NCBI RefSeq assembly: GCF_000350225.1
Contig: NW_005179023.1
Coordinates: 89,694 to 153,693 of the forward strand
Direction of reading: 5' to 3'
DNA from: Chondrus crispus
Lineage: Eukaryota > Rhodophyta > Florideophyceae > Gigartinales > Gigartinaceae
DNA: 64,000 nucleotides
The translations under genes were made by a program, and so were the position numbers. Under the pieces are notes generated by a model. The model had not been told where the DNA came from and made no database searches. It was given only the letters and a program-made list of their open reading frames with translations. Shown one piece after another: positions 40,605 to 52,185 of the stretch. How positions within the stretch are numbered: the stretch's first letter is position 1; every line of letters starts with the position of its first letter.

Positions 40605-41690
40605 ATTCATTGCCGACCCCGGGGGCGCTCAATGACCTGGGCGCTCTCTCGGAGGTCCCTGGAGGGTACCGTTCGGTTGCGCCCCGCCTTGGCGGGGCGC
40701 CAGGTACAGACCCAGGCCCCATCCGGAGGGCTACAGCGCCTCCCCATAAGCAGGCGCTCCTCCAAGGTAACGGTTCCAATCTACCGATGCACGGCACCCC
40801 CTCGGAGGGCTGGCCATTTTACCAACTCGGACGCCCCTCTTTTCCACCAGCGCGTACAGTGCGCGGGGGTCTCGACCCTCGTGATGGCGGGGAGACCCCG
40901 GGGGCCTTGCTCGGTCTCTTTCCGTGGCGGGTAGAGGCGCAGGGGTGCACACCCGGCAGCTTTGCCGACAACCCCGATTTGGAAACTGTAAAACGACTAG
41001 AAACCAATAAAAACTGATCTCGTTTCCAAATCGGTTGACAACTCGCCATGACCGCTTTTTCGAAGTTGGTACTCCCGGGTTCGGATTGACCCCAGGCGTA
41101 CGATACCGTTGTCGGAAGTGTGCTACGATTTTTACTGAGCCTGCTAGGGGTCAAAATGTAGCCCGAAGTTGACCGAAATTGCCGGTAGGTCCGCCCGGGG
41201 TCGACATTGACCATTTTTCGGACCTTATACTCTCCGAGGCGGCTTCACACGGGGAGTACCATGCAGTTGTTGGAAGTGGGCTATGATTTTTATTGAGCCC
41301 GCCAGGGGCTCAGACGTGGCCCGAACTTCGACTTAATTGCGGAACTGAACGGTGTCACCCCTCACGTCCCTGGATTTTTGCCGCAGATCACTGCACCAGT
41401 ACGGGAATGACACTTGGCAAATTTTTGCCACGTGTGGGGGGTCGCGCCGCCACTGCAGGTATCCGAGACGGTATTTATTTTATGCACCGAGGGCGTGCCG
41501 TAGTTCCCCGTCGTCGACCATCGTCGACCTCGGGGGACGCCTAGTGACCTAGGCGATCCCCCTGAGGTCCCTGGACTTCACCGTTTCGGACTACACGCCT
41601 GATAGGCGGCGTGTACAGTGTTCGACACACGGCACCTCCCCGGAGGGCTGGCCAATTTTGTAACTCAAGCCCTTAGTTCGGAGGGTGACG
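40605..41690. repeat. Diverged duplicated block and tandem units
   Basis: The stretch 40605-40840 and the stretch 41505-41690 share ordered runs: gaccycgggggmcgc, tgacctrggcg, gaggtccctgga, acggcaccyccycggagg, gctggccattt/aattt, and others. Between them, a unit of about 155 bp with a gctaygatttttaytgagcc run and a gcccgaa run occurs at about 41120-41180 and 41275-41335. No coding domain is seen here. The block lies at the 3' side of the chromodomain relic and may be its 3' untranslated or LTR region. Confidence 0.6.
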
Positions 41691-41867
41691 GGGTCGACTT
41701 CCGGCCGTATTTTAGAGAGTTCAAGGCCCATCGCAGTACGTATAGTTCCGAGCGTTAGTGACGGTCCCGTAGGCGATTTCCGCCCCCCGCATGCGCTACA
41801 TGCGGATGGTCTCAACCGGTACAGTATCCGGGAGACCCCTTCTTAGCTTGCGCCGCCGAGCGGAATT

Positions 41868-42745
41868 TTAAGCTCGGTGGGCTCGCCAATACCGATCGAT
41901 GAAGGCTTGTGGTAGGCCCTCCGCGGGTTCGAATGTATCATACGCAGGGGTGTATCCATACAACCGGACTTTGTATTCCAGACCGGTAGGGGTGTCGCGA
42001 TGCGCTACGAGACGGTCGACGACGAACTCCTCGGGGGTACTAGCGCCATCTCCACGGGGAGGGTTAGTCCGTTCGGAAGGGGCACTTATGCCCCCAGTAG
42101 GCATGGTTCGGTCCCCCGGGCCCCTCGGCATCCGCGCGACGCGGTCAATACTGAATCGTACGGGAAGCCCGTCTTGCTCCACAGTAACGGTCGTGTCCGT
42201 GGCTTGGCGGACCCCAAAGGGTCCTTCCGTCTTCGGGAAAAGCTTGACGGACATGTCGTCCGTCCCAAGCCCCTGTCCGTCACGGCCACGTCGTTCAGCC
42301 GCTCGGAGGGCTCGGGGAGGACGATCCACGTAGACTTGGTCGCCCTCCTGTATTACCGGTCAGAATCGGACCTTCTTATCGAACTTCTCCTTATACGGCT
42401 TCTGGGCCGCGGTCATCTTTACCCGCGCACGGTCGAGGACATCTCGTAGCTTGCGAAGAGTCGCCCGATTGTACTGTACAGGAGTACGTGTGTCGTCATG
42501 GGCGACTCCCGCAGCATGGGGCGCTGTACCCGCCATGGTTAATCCGGACGGTTGTCTTGTCAACACCAGGTCAAACGGAGTAGTCTCCGTTGACCGGTGG
42601 ACTTGTGTGTTATAAGCATACGTCAGAGGCTGGAGGAAGTCGTCCCAGTCTCGCTGGTGCTCCTCGACATAATGTCGGAGCCTCTGTACGATGGTCTTAT
42701 TAAACCGTTCGGTCTGCCCCACTACGAAGTCGATTTTTACATCGG
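41868..42745 (-). pseudogene. Ty3/gypsy chromovirus integrase and chromodomain relic
   Basis: On the minus strand, the frame from about 42730 reads GQTERFNKTIVQRLRHYVEE, WDDFLQPLTYAYNTQVHRST and TTPFDLVLTRQPSG, the end of the integrase core with the catalytic Glu. The frame 42329-41868 then gives KTEGPFGVRQATDTTVTV and a chromodomain: EEFVVDRLVAHRDTPTGLEY, KVRLYGYTPAYDTFEP. The start is truncated at about 42745, where unrelated AT-rich sequence joins in the same frame. It differs clearly from the intact-order chromovirus at 58.9 kb, so at least two chromovirus lineages are present. Confidence 0.85.
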
Positions 42746-43114
42746 CATCAAATTTAGTGCATATTATATTTAATTCTAATGTTTTTTCAATGTACCTGTT
42801 TATTGTTACTTTGGGCCATTGATATATCGCCGATTTTGTGTCAAGTCTGGCGCCGACGTAATTTACATTCATCACTACTTGGATTTCCCGTGCTATAGGC
42901 GTGGGGCTTTACACTTCTTGGTTCAGAACACTCAACACGTTTTCAAAATATATTCATTTCAAGAGGTGAGGAAGTGATGAGACCATTGTATCTAGTTATG
43001 GATTCTGTCGAAGAACATCGATGCACAATTGATAGAAGTCGGTCGCATCAACGCGTATCAGCATATCAATGCATATGTGGGAGGGTACGTTTATTGAATC
43101 TATTACATTCTATT
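42746..43114. other. No recognisable gene; AT-rich junction
   Basis: AT-rich sequence between the chromovirus relic and the next coding block. It may hold the end of the element that starts here, but no inverted repeat could be matched with sequence near 58.2 kb by eye. Confidence 0.4.
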
Positions 43115-44980
43115 TTAGGTCACAATCGTTTCCACTGTCGCTTCATCCATAATATTTTCCACCTCACCAACTAAAACATCACTTGGGATGATAGTGCATG
43201 GAAGGCCAACCTCAAGCGAACCGGTCACCCTTGTAGATCTACAAATCTCTTTGGACCAAAGACGGTTGCTTGGATCTGTATCTCTCCTCCAATGAAGCAG
43301 AAACGCTTTTTTGTTAACCTCTGCGGACCTTAGACTAGCCTCTGTAGGTTCTATAGTTCCACTTGCTCTATATAGGGGCATCCTATATCTCCTGTCAACT
43401 AAACTCTAATCTTCTGAATCTCGACGCAATAATACGGATCTCTTCTCGTCGTCTGTGGGTACGACGTCAACCACTTTTCCGAGGCAACTCCGGCCGGGTA
43501 CGATGCTAGATGGCTGCGATTCATCTCCATCCCATACGTATGCACCCAACACACGAAGCAATGCCGATTTTCCCATTGTTCCATACCGTTGCAACATTCG
43601 AATTCGATCGCATTTTGAAGTTATACCCAAAAGCTCGAAGAGGCACTGCATGCTCGGGAATATGATGAAGAATTCATTGGCGCCAAGATTTGGGTTTTGG
43701 GTCATGCTGAACGATGGGTAAAATTTCACCGCTTCGAATGATTCATTCAAACCATAACGCTGCTGCACATTCCTAGCGATCGCCTCGAATTCGTCCAGAT
43801 CGCAATCTGCCTTCAGCCGGACCGAAGAAGCCCTTATTCGGTCTGAAAAATTCGTTATGTCATCACTCAAATCTACCGACTTGCTATTCTTTCGAAGAGG
43901 CCTCTGCAATTTGACACTTAGTCTAGTCCGTAAGTAAGAAGTGACCCGCTGAACCACATCGTTGTCGGATACAAATTCAGTGCCCCGGAGCATACTTGAG
44001 TTCTCCACAACATATCGCCGCAAGTAAAGCATTTCTGCCAAAACCCGTTCATGGCATTCTTTCATCTTTTTGACTTGGGATAGAACGTCGCTGAGGGAAA
44101 TTCTGGAGGATGCATCTATTTCTGTATTATCAACTCGATGCCCCATTGGCATGATCGGATTAGACACATGCCACTCTTCATCGGATTGTTCACATCTGTC
44201 CACATGGTCTCGCAAAACCGAGTCATATCTGACATACACACGCCAGGAGAGCGAAGGATTTTCGTTCTCATCGACATTATTATTATCGAGAGGGTCATGT
44301 GAGACGCGAAGACAACGCCGAGAAAGAAACTCGACACGTTCATCTGACGACGGGTAATTCATGTACTCATCATACCGAAGAATGCCAGTCCCGATGATAC
44401 CCTCCCTGCTGTTGTCTCTCCTCACATTCCTTACCTCAGCCCGCCACCACACTGTTACAGCCTCTTTACCTTCATCAATTTCCCACAGAACGTCTATGAA
44501 ATCGTTGATTGTGGGCAGGACGTCGCTTTCGCTGCACACTCTGTTCTTAGCCATGGGGCCGAGGGTCACTTCCAAGTCCAAACGCGAATTCGATCGAAGC
44601 GCTATAGAGTCTTCGTAGAAGAAGACAGTGTTCGCGCGAAAGTTATCATAGTACAGGAGTCGTCGGTTGTTGATATTGCACAACCAAATTCCGTCAAAGA
44701 TTAGTTGGCTTGCATAACAGCAGAACAAAAATCGTCTAGTTTCATAATCGTGTCGTCGACACAAAAAATGGCGCACTTCTAACTCGGAAAAGCAAAATGT
44801 CAAGCCTTGGTCAGGGCGGCAATTTGGGTGGCTCAAGTCTTTCGCGCCATTAGCGAGCGAAAAGCTTGAAACCGTTAAAGCCAGGTACGTTGAATTGCAA
44901 AGATGCAGTTCCTTTGATGTGGGTGCCTTGTTGCAGCCATGTAAGACATCCTTAGCACCGACCACGTGCAAAATGGACAT
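43115..44980 (-). CDS. Uncharacterised protein with a Tudor/Agenet-like segment
   Basis: The 524-codon frame (44980-43406) is open throughout. The first half has INDFIDVLWEIDEGKEAVTV, then WWRAEVRNVRRD, then a GTGILRYDEYMNYP turn and ERVEFLSRRCLRV. This fits a Tudor/Agenet-like barrel (xVLW...WWxAxV...GxxxxxY...VxFL). A coiled coil follows (about 285-320, LSDVLSQVKKMKECHERVLAE), then a globular region of unknown fold. A further same-strand frame (43381-43115) may be a last exon: KKAFLLHWRRDTDPSNRLW suggests another small barrel. The function is unknown. It could bind chromatin. It lies back to back with the 45.2-kb gene and about 10 kb from a KDZ transposase, so it may be a transposon passenger gene or a host gene. 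Confidence 0.55.
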
Positions 44981-45158
44981 GCCCTTTGCCCCAACATGCC
45001 TTCCCTGAGGCTACACTACAATTTGTGCGGAAATGGACATATTTTGTTTTTTGAGAAATCGCGGGAGAGCGAAACCGAAGCGACGTCTAGTCATCTGGGC
45101 CACATGACAATCTCTATGCTTCATCTCCCACTAGAACTATTCCTGGATCTCTCTGTCA

Positions 45159-47622
45159 TTGTTTAGGAGCATGAGTTACATCTGTGCATTTCCGGAGTGT
45201 TCAGGATGTTTAAGTGAAGCACGTCTGGGCCTCGAACAGACCCATTGTTTAGTTCGTTTCAGGAACCATCGGGAACATTTCTACCAGTTCCTCCCCTTTG
45301 AAGTCCTCATACTCAACTTAGTCAGAGATACTGGATCACAATTCATGGATGGAGACGCAGATAGACTGACACGCAGGGGCATGAGGTCCGCTTCACTGTC
45401 GACGAACGAGCAGTCTCACAGGCGTTCGCGCTCCACTGGGAAACGCAATTTGGAGAAGCATACATCCCGGATGGACGACACGGCAACAAAGAAGTCGCGT
45501 GTTGAGAAAAGTATTCTGGTCTCTCGACGAGCTAATCCTTCTCAGCGTATCTCAAAGGCAAATCCTGCTCAAAAAAGTAACTCAGCCCATCGATCGAAGC
45601 GGGATTTTCTAAAAGAGAGATGTTCTGTGATAGCGACAGAAAAGAGAGGTCGATCGGGTTCCAACGGCCCCGTTGGTCATAGAGCAGGGCAGAGAAACAG
45701 AAATGTTCTCCACAGTGATGATGATTATGGGTCTCCTGTTCGCATAATCTCCCATCGCGATCATCAGCTGATTTAGAAACTTTAAGAGGCGATGGGAAAC
45801 TTGGAAGTGATGATGATCATAATCCTGCTCCTAACGATGATAATCAACATATTAAATGTGCAAGAGCAGAATCCTGTCGAGAAGAGGAGAATGATTGCGT
45901 CCCTCCGAGTTTGACCGCTTCAAATGCATATCTTTTTGGTATATTCAAGCGCATGGAGAAAGATTTTGTGAATCACATGAAAGGCTTCGAGTCTCGAGTG
46001 TGCTCTAAAATTGCAGATCTACGGGAGGAGCAAAAACAAATCAAGAAAGAACTCGAAGAAATTCGAGGGACTCGAAGTCTGGGCGCTAGCACAAAATCGA
46101 CATCTTCAGCGAGAACTTCTCTGTCACTTTGGAATGAAAAACTCGATCAACTGACGCCGCATGCGGACTACGTGTTCAAAAGCGGTGCTCTAACCAGGAT
46201 TGCTTGTATTAATGTCGCTGTGACAATATTCAAAATTGCGGGGGGTTCTGGACAGCTCCTTCACAACTGTTCCACGGCATTAGAAACGATCATTTTCGGA
46301 AAGCAACCAAACCAGCCTCGAAATGTTCTCCATAAGGGGGTGGGATTCCGCCATTGCGAATTCAGACAGTCGTTCGTGCTTACACTTTTGGTGAACTTGC
46401 ACAATAATAGACTTGGAGTTTTCAACTCCATAAGGGATGGTGAGGCCGAAATCAACGGCCAAGGTGACTCTACGGCTACTTTGAGATCCCCAGAAAGTCG
46501 AAGTCAGCCAGCTACATGTGACCACAGCGCAAGGAATCGTCATGGTCAATGTGACACATGTGAGGTGGATAAATCGCCGAGAAGTGCGACATTGTGCAGA
46601 AAAATTGATCAACCAAGATGGCTTCAAAGGGGTCTCATCCGTGGTGATGATGTTTCAGAGGCTCGCGCTTATCTCGAAACAGTGCCAGAGTCCCGCGGGA
46701 ACCAATGCCGTCGCATTGGTGCATCTGGACACAAGCTGATTCTGCGAAAGACAGTGGTAAAGAGCACCCCCTGTAAGCGTGACATTGCACTCCACGGCGC
46801 AAAAAAAATATCAGTCTTGTAACTGGTTTTTTGCATGATGGACGCGAAAGGTGCAAAGCAATTTTCGCAGAGGAATTAGGGTATTTGATGGTAGACTGGG
46901 ACAGTTTCAAGTCTGATGCAAGCCAAGCAACTTTGAGGATCAGGTGGGCATACCCTGGAAATGATTTCGAAATTGAGTCTCTTAATGATGTCCCAAAAAC
47001 CATACGCAGCTCTCAGGCTTCTAGCGAAGTTGACGCCGGCAATATCGGTCGGATGCGAAAGTTGGTTGTCGACAGACTCGATATGGTTTTCGTTGTTGAA
47101 CATGACGTACTGGTTGTCGAGGGCGCAAACACAAGGAAGAGGAGAGGAGGTGAGGTTCGTAGGCTCACAAAAGCAGTCAATTTGATTGACGTTTCCACTC
47201 GATTCCTGGTAGAGTTTTGTCACTGTGAAGAGCAAGCGGCTTTTTTGCGTGGTCACGAGAACTCCTTACGCAGCATTATGTGTGTCGCATTAGTGTTTCG
47301 TTCGCTCGTGGCTGATTTTATGGAGGCCACCCTTGACGACCGTCAAAGCAACGATTCCATCATCTTTGGAAACCTCTCTCCAGACGATGTTACATGCGGT
47401 ATTTCCAAGCTTTCGTCATTTCTACCTGGATATTCAGTTATGAAGAGAGTTCTTGACACTAAGGGTCTCAGAATGAATGATCGTGAGTACGCAAAAATCA
47501 ATCTGAAGTCGATCGACAAAACTAATGTATTTTCTACACGCGAAATGCAAAGTGGTGAAGATGAAAGTCATGTAGGGGCCGAAATTGTTCCTTCTCACGC
47601 AGATGGAGTATTCTTACTTTAA
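45159..47622 (+). CDS. Uncharacterised gene with basic, coiled-coil and globular parts; frame-broken
   Basis: Three plus-strand frames (45159-45776, 45911-46822, 46831-47622) follow one another in different registers. The first ends in a Lys/Arg/Ser-rich region. Around 45730-45776 the coding changes frame: the acidic run continues in the next frame (DLETLRGDGKLGSDDDHN), which is open upstream of its first ATG. The second part has a coiled coil (MEKDFVNHMKGFESRVCSKI, LREEQKQIKKELEEIRG) and a globular region up to about 46430. Another frame seems coding at about 46510-46740, and the third part (263 codons) is a well-formed globular protein of unknown family. Either short introns or frameshifts separate them. 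The 178-bp gap from the divergent 44980 gene is a likely shared promoter. Confidence 0.45.
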
Positions 47623-48740
47623 CCCTATCTTTCTTCATCTGATCCGCGACATAGTAGTGAAAGCCATGTTATATGCAGTTATAACAAACAAGCCCTAATA
47701 GGGGTTTTCTGTAGATCCGTTTCTAGTGAAAAGATCGTTGTTTTTCTTTAGTCATGCCAGGGCCCTGGCGTCGTCGTCCTCGTCAGATACGTGTGTATAT
47801 TTGGGCAGAGGTGTCACGCGTGTGCCCTTCGCTACTGGGTGGCGCCCTGGTGGAGAGGTACATGCGCTAGGGAGAGCGTGAGAGCTGCGGCAGGGCGGAT
47901 TGCGAGGTGCTCAGGGGGTAGGAGTGGCGGCTTTTGGCGCGGTGGCGAATGCAGACATGGCTCTCTCGCAGGTAGTAGATGCTAGCTGCGGTAATTGAAG
48001 GGGCAGCTGGCTCCTTTTTAAGTGCTTCTGTTTCTCCAGCCTGAAGCGAAAAATGTTCATTGCTGTGATCCACATTGTTTTTTAGCTGTACACAGTATGA
48101 TTGGTTAAATGCACGGCATCTATGACGTGGCCTACCAGCGCTTCCCAGAAAATGCAACTTCATTCCCTGATGTGCATTTTTTCGGAATAACTTCCCCTCC
48201 AACTGTCAACAGCTGGAGGACAAGTATCCACGCCCTCCCCCACATACGGCACATACCTTACACACACAACTGCTGCAGACAGATGCCCGGCCCTCATCCC
48301 GCTCCCCCCATCCCGCTCCCCCCGTCCCGCTCCCCCCATCCCGCTCCCCCCGTCCCGCTCCCCCCATCCCCCTCCCACCTTCACCATGTCGACCTCCCCC
48401 CTTCCCCCTCCCAAACCCAGACGCCTACCGCAAACCTTACCGCCTCCCCTTTGTTTTTCGTCCCTCCTTACCCCCACCCCGCCCGCCCCGCCCCACCGTT
48501 CCGGATGTCCACCGCCGCCTCCAAGCGCGGCCGCCGCCCCGTCTCCACCATGCACGGCCCCGCCGCGGCCCTCGCCCCTGCTGATCCCACCGTCGCTACA
48601 AACCCCACCGTCGCTCATGATCCCACCGCCTCCTCTACCTCCTGCCACGGCTAGCACATCACGCCACAGCCACCCGTGCCCGTCGCCCCGTCCGGCGCCG
48701 CGGCCGCGTCGGCCGCGCCGGCCGACGACGACGGCGCCGC
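47623..48740. other. No confident gene; C-rich minisatellite at 48295-48373
   Basis: A 14-bp unit CRTCCCGCTCCCCC is repeated about five times at 48295-48373. Long frames on both strands (48109-48654, 48160-49080, 48386-48889) are Pro/Ser- or Gly/Arg-rich by-products of this C-rich sequence. The right part overlaps the 3' end of the AP-3 mu pseudogene. Confidence 0.6.
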
Positions 48741-50012
48741 CTACGAAGCGCGCACGGCCGCGCGCGTCTCGCGCACAGGCATCTTCAAGCTTTCCACGAA
48801 CACCCCCGACGTCGAGTAACCGGGGATGCGGAAGCTCACCAAAATCTGAGAGTTGGCCGCAACGGCCGCCGACCCATCCCGCAGCGTAATTTTCCCCACG
48901 AGCGATGGCGTCTTTCCCCGCGGCACAGCCCCGACGTTCCATGTACATGTTCCAGATGTCGACTCGAACTGCACGGTGCCGTAGTTGGCGCTCAAAGAGC
49001 ACGGAGCCGGGCTCGGATAGTCCAATCTCTTTGCCGCCCGCCGCGTTCATTCTTTGAGCCGGAGGGAAACGACGAAGCACCAGACGAGGAGGGGGCGACG
49101 GCGGAGGCGGACTGAGGCACCAGCGAGATGGATACCGAGCCCGAGCACGCGTTATGGTCGAATTTGATCTGAGATTGAAAATCGATTGGCAAGTTGAGGG
49201 AGTTTGTTTCGCGGATCTTGTACGTCATCAGTTTGAACGGGCCTTCAGGCGGGACGAAGGCGAGCTGATCAGACTCTTGGTATCTGTTGAGAAGGACGCA
49301 GCGATGTAAAGCGGCGTCATCAAATGGAGCGTTTGCTCGAATGCACATCGCTAGATCGGGGTTTCCCGAGAGTCTAGAGTTTGACTTTGACGACACCGGC
49401 AATGAGAAGATCGGAAAGGTTATGGCGAGTCGCGGAGTAGGTAGCGTGAATGGTTTCGATGACGTCAACGAAGATTTCGTTCTGGGGGTACTTGACGTTT
49501 GCGCGGCGCCATGGGGTGTGCGGAGAGGCATAGGACATGGTAGCCGCCTTGGCCGAGTCGGCGCCGAGCGATTCAAAGACGCGATTGATCATGGAGGGCG
49601 GGGTGATGAGTTCTTTGAGTGTGTTGGGTTCGACAGTGAGCGGAGAGGCGTTGTCGAGCATTTCTTGAAGGAGCTCGTACACAGTGATGAAGACGTCTTT
49701 GATGGCGTGCTCGTTAAGCTCCCCAAATTAGTCGACGAAGACATCGGCGAGAGACTCGAGGAATTGGGTCACGAAGAGAGGTTGGGTGTCTGTGAGGACG
49801 GAGGCTAGGAAGAAGAGGCCGTTGCGGTGCAGATGGATCAGGGCGCCTTTCGGGGTGGGGAGGAAAGGGGGCGCGTCGATGGGAATGCCGCGCGCGGATT
49901 TGGCTGTTTGATTCCAAAATGCACTGCTTTCCGTGCGACTGGTGTTGCCCCGATAGTGCTTTTCGATGATGACTTCGCCTGTACTGTTGAGAATAAAGAT
50001 GCTGTGAATCAT
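48741..50012 (-). pseudogene. AP3M: AP-3 complex mu subunit, disrupted
   Basis: The gene starts at ATG 50012 with a longin domain: MIHSIFILNSTGEVIIEKHY, IPTPKG-like FLPTPKGALIHLHRNGLFFL and FVTQFLESLADVFVD. A TAA (49730-49728) stands where the family has Tyr of the DYFG motif. The same frame then continues with FGELNEHAIKDVFIT, YELLQEMLDNASPLTVEPNT and LKELITPPS. The mu homology domain begins with YPQNEIFVDVIETIHATYSA. Near 49380 one extra A shifts the frame to SRLSGNPDLAMCIRANAP and FVPPEGPFKLMTYKI. A further shift near 49020 leads to SLSANYGTVQFESTSG, then TWNVGAVPRGKTPSL and IPGYSTSGVFVESLKM. Order and spacing match AP-3 mu, which selects cargo for lysosome- or vacuole-bound vesicles. Three lesions make it a pseudogene unless sequencing errors are involved. 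Confidence 0.85.
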
Positions 50013-50245
50013 TTTGTTGTGCCAAGGCAAAGGACAGGCGTGAGAATGCGTTGAACCTGTGTGCACCGAACAAGACAATTAGAGCAATTGATTGCGATGC
50101 GAAAGTTGCGATATTAAATGTGTGAGTAGGTGAAGAATTGCTGCCCCGTCCTCTTGCGAACAAAGTTAGATGATGCTTGTCCCGATTTCTTCACGCATGC
50201 TTCTTGCTCTTTCCGCGGAACAGTGAGCAGTCTTTAGCACACGCA
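49731..50245 (-). repeat. Segmental duplication, copy 1 (AP-3 mu exon 1 and 5' flank)
   Basis: This segment aligns with 52186-52705 over about 515 bp with high identity. It covers the N-terminal 93 codons of AP-3 mu and about 230 bp upstream of its ATG. Confidence 0.9.
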
Positions 50246-50475
50246 GTGGCACGTGTACACGTGGTCATCTTCAAGAACGGGATCAAACGGAGATACTGTA
50301 CGAAATTACACGTTTCAAAGGGCTTCTTTCTTTTGTTGGCTTGAGCAGATGAGGACTCTGATCGCAATAGTCGACTGTGAGTTTGCCCATAGTAGGATGT
50401 GTCACCTCACTCATCTGTCTGACCATCTTCACTCCAAAAAGTGGGGGGGGCCAGCACCTTCCCTCTGACTTCAAA

Positions 50476-51837
50476 ATGAACACGCCTGCGATGCTGCAGC
50501 TACCAAGATTCGTGATGTTGGGGATCAGGCGAACACCAACGTCATCATGTCGTGAAACATCGGCCTCATTGTTTTCGAGGAGTATCTCGAGCAGGATACC
50601 AAAGCCACAGTCTCAAAGAGAGCAGGATTCAGCCAATAGTGGATATATGGAGCAATTGAAGAAGCACCTTTTACCGGAAGTATTCCCTGCCGTGGATTCG
50701 CCCAAGGGAGAACGCCGTCGAGATGATGATCCTAAGGGAGAACGCCGCCGAGATGATGATTCGGATTTCAAGAAAACCCTCGTCCGTGACGCTACCGTGC
50801 TAATTCGTGAGCAACTGATGGCACCCTATCTACCGAAAACGGATGAGGACGCACAAGGAGAACGAGAGGACGCTCCACAACTGGTCGTATTGGATGGTTC
50901 GAAAGGGGTCGGGAAGACTTCCCTTGTTGAACAAACAGCCGCTTTTGCGCGACTCAAGGGTTTCATTGTGCTTTACATTCCGTACCCGGAAAGCTGGACC
51001 GACGGTCGCGGCTTTTTCTGCGCAAAGGCCGTCGACGAGATGGACCCTGTCATGGATGGTCTCTCCGCCGTCAGATACTACGATCGTCCACATCAAATGC
51101 ATCAAGTATTTAAAGATTTGCTTCAAACACATAGCGGAGATCTCGCTCAGATTGTGTGTGACACGCAATTTAGCACCTCGCTCACCGAGAGTTGCGTCTC
51201 TTTACTCGACCTTGTTGAGTTGGGGGATCGCCTGCTAAGTGATATTGATTCCAACTGGAGGCAAACTCCTACTTCCGCGGGAGAGGTCTTCCATCAGCTC
51301 ATTCGCCAACTTTGCGCTTGTGAGGACAAACCAGTCGCTCTCATCATTGACAATTACGACAAATTTGTCGGAATGACATGTCTCGTCAACGATCGCCTTC
51401 AACGCATGCATTCCAATGCGATTCGAGTAGTCGGTGAAGATTTTGGGCGCTATGCTATTGAAAAGACCTCTCAAGAAATGCGAAACGGCTTCGTCATGCT
51501 CGCAGTTGACCCGACGCATGCTTTCGAGCCATACAGAAAATCGCGTGTGCGGTCTGGGCTTGATTTCCCGCTTTCCATTGAAACGCTTTCGGACCCAAGT
51601 GGCAAAAAATGGTGCTCTAGTTTTAGGAAGCGGGTCCAAGATTCTCAGACGAAGAGAAACCTATACATTGACGTGCCGCGGCTCACCTCATCAGAATTGA
51701 AGGCTCTATGTTCAACTTTTGTTCAAGGAGGTCTCCGGAAACTTATTGATGGCGACCAAGAAGAGGAAACTGCGCGATTAGTCGCCTTGGCAGGTGGGCG
51801 AGGTGACCTTATGCGAAAAATTGCGGTTTCACGATAG
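50476..51837 (+). CDS. DAP3: DAP3/mS29-like mitochondrial ribosomal P-loop protein
   Basis: The frame is open from 50377, but ATG 50476 gives a 453-residue protein starting with a Arg/Ser/Thr-rich, acid-poor mitochondrial-type presequence. A 30-bp tandem duplication (50701-50760) encodes PKGERRRDDD twice. The P-loop VLDGSKGVGKTSLVEQ (about 139-153) is followed by FARLKGFIVLYIPYPESW, YYDRPHQMHQVFKDLLQTHS and GEVFHQLIRQL, then a Walker B strand VALIIDNYDKF. The C-terminal LTSSELKALCSTFVQGG and LAGGRGDLMRKIAVSR fit the helical lid. This order is that of DAP3 (mS29), a GTP-binding protein of the small mitoribosomal subunit. Residue-level similarity outside the P-loop region is moderate, so a related STAND-type ATPase is possible. 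No intron. Confidence 0.78.
   Translation: MNTPAMLQLPRFVMLGIRRTPTSSCRETSASLFSRSISSRIPKPQSQREQDSANSGYMEQLKKHLLPEVFPAVDSPKGERRRDDDPKGERRRDDDSDFKKTLVRDATVLIREQLMAPYLPKTDEDAQGEREDAPQLVVLDGSKGVGKTSLVEQTAAFARLKGFIVLYIPYPESWTDGRGFFCAKAVDEMDPVMDGLSAVRYYDRPHQMHQVFKDLLQTHSGDLAQIVCDTQFSTSLTESCVSLLDLVELGDRLLSDIDSNWRQTPTSAGEVFHQLIRQLCACEDKPVALIIDNYDKFVGMTCLVNDRLQRMHSNAIRVVGEDFGRYAIEKTSQEMRNGFVMLAVDPTHAFEPYRKSRVRSGLDFPLSIETLSDPSGKKWCSSFRKRVQDSQTKRNLYIDVPRLTSSELKALCSTFVQGGLRKLIDGDQEEETARLVALAGGRGDLMRKIAVSR
50701..50760 (+). repeat. 30-bp in-frame tandem duplication in DAP3
   Basis: The two 30-bp units (50701-50730 and 50731-50760) differ at two third-codon-like positions and each encodes PKGERRRDDD, extending the linker between presequence and P-loop domain without breaking the frame. 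Confidence 0.92.
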
Positions 51838-52185
51838 CTTCCGGATGGTTTTCACCTTGTAAAAAGTTATGTACTAGATCAATCACCATGCTAGAAGTCA
51901 CGATGTATGTCGCTGCTGCTTTTTTCATTCTTCAGGTGGAAGCTGGAGCGAGATAGTAAAGAAAACTGCCTTGCAGAAGCGACTAATCAAAAAATTCAGT
52001 CGCACCTATACCCTGCAAAGTGGTTAGCCGTCTCCTCGCGAACTACACGGTCACAGGGCGAAGATCAGGGAGAGTTAGACGTTCGTAGTCCAATCCATCC
52101 CCTTCGACGTAAACCCTGGTCGGGAAAAACCACCAGAATGGAACGGAACCAAATACCTTTCTCAAGTTTTTGGCAAAACCCAAAT
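51838..52185. other. DAP3 3' flank, no gene seen
   Basis: About 350 bp between the DAP3 stop and the duplicated AP-3 mu segment. A plus-strand frame (51907-52233) has no domain and runs into the duplicate. Confidence 0.5.

Noticed and set aside
41925-41945. gggttcgaatg run suggesting a tRNA T-loop
   Set aside because: There is no matching acceptor stem or anticodon arm, and the bases are part of the chromodomain coding sequence.
41899-42449. Two plus-strand frames of about 145 codons
   Set aside because: They overlap the gypsy integrase and chromodomain that read clearly on the minus strand.
48160-49080. 306-codon Gly/Arg-rich minus-strand frame
   Set aside because: It is created by the C-rich minisatellite and the GC-rich end of AP-3 mu. 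Another minus-strand frame carries the real mu-domain motifs.
49374-49734. Explaining the AP-3 mu breaks as introns
   Set aside because: At the TAA the frame continues directly on both sides of one codon, and near 49380 a single extra base explains the shift. No GT-AG pair of intron size fits at either point.
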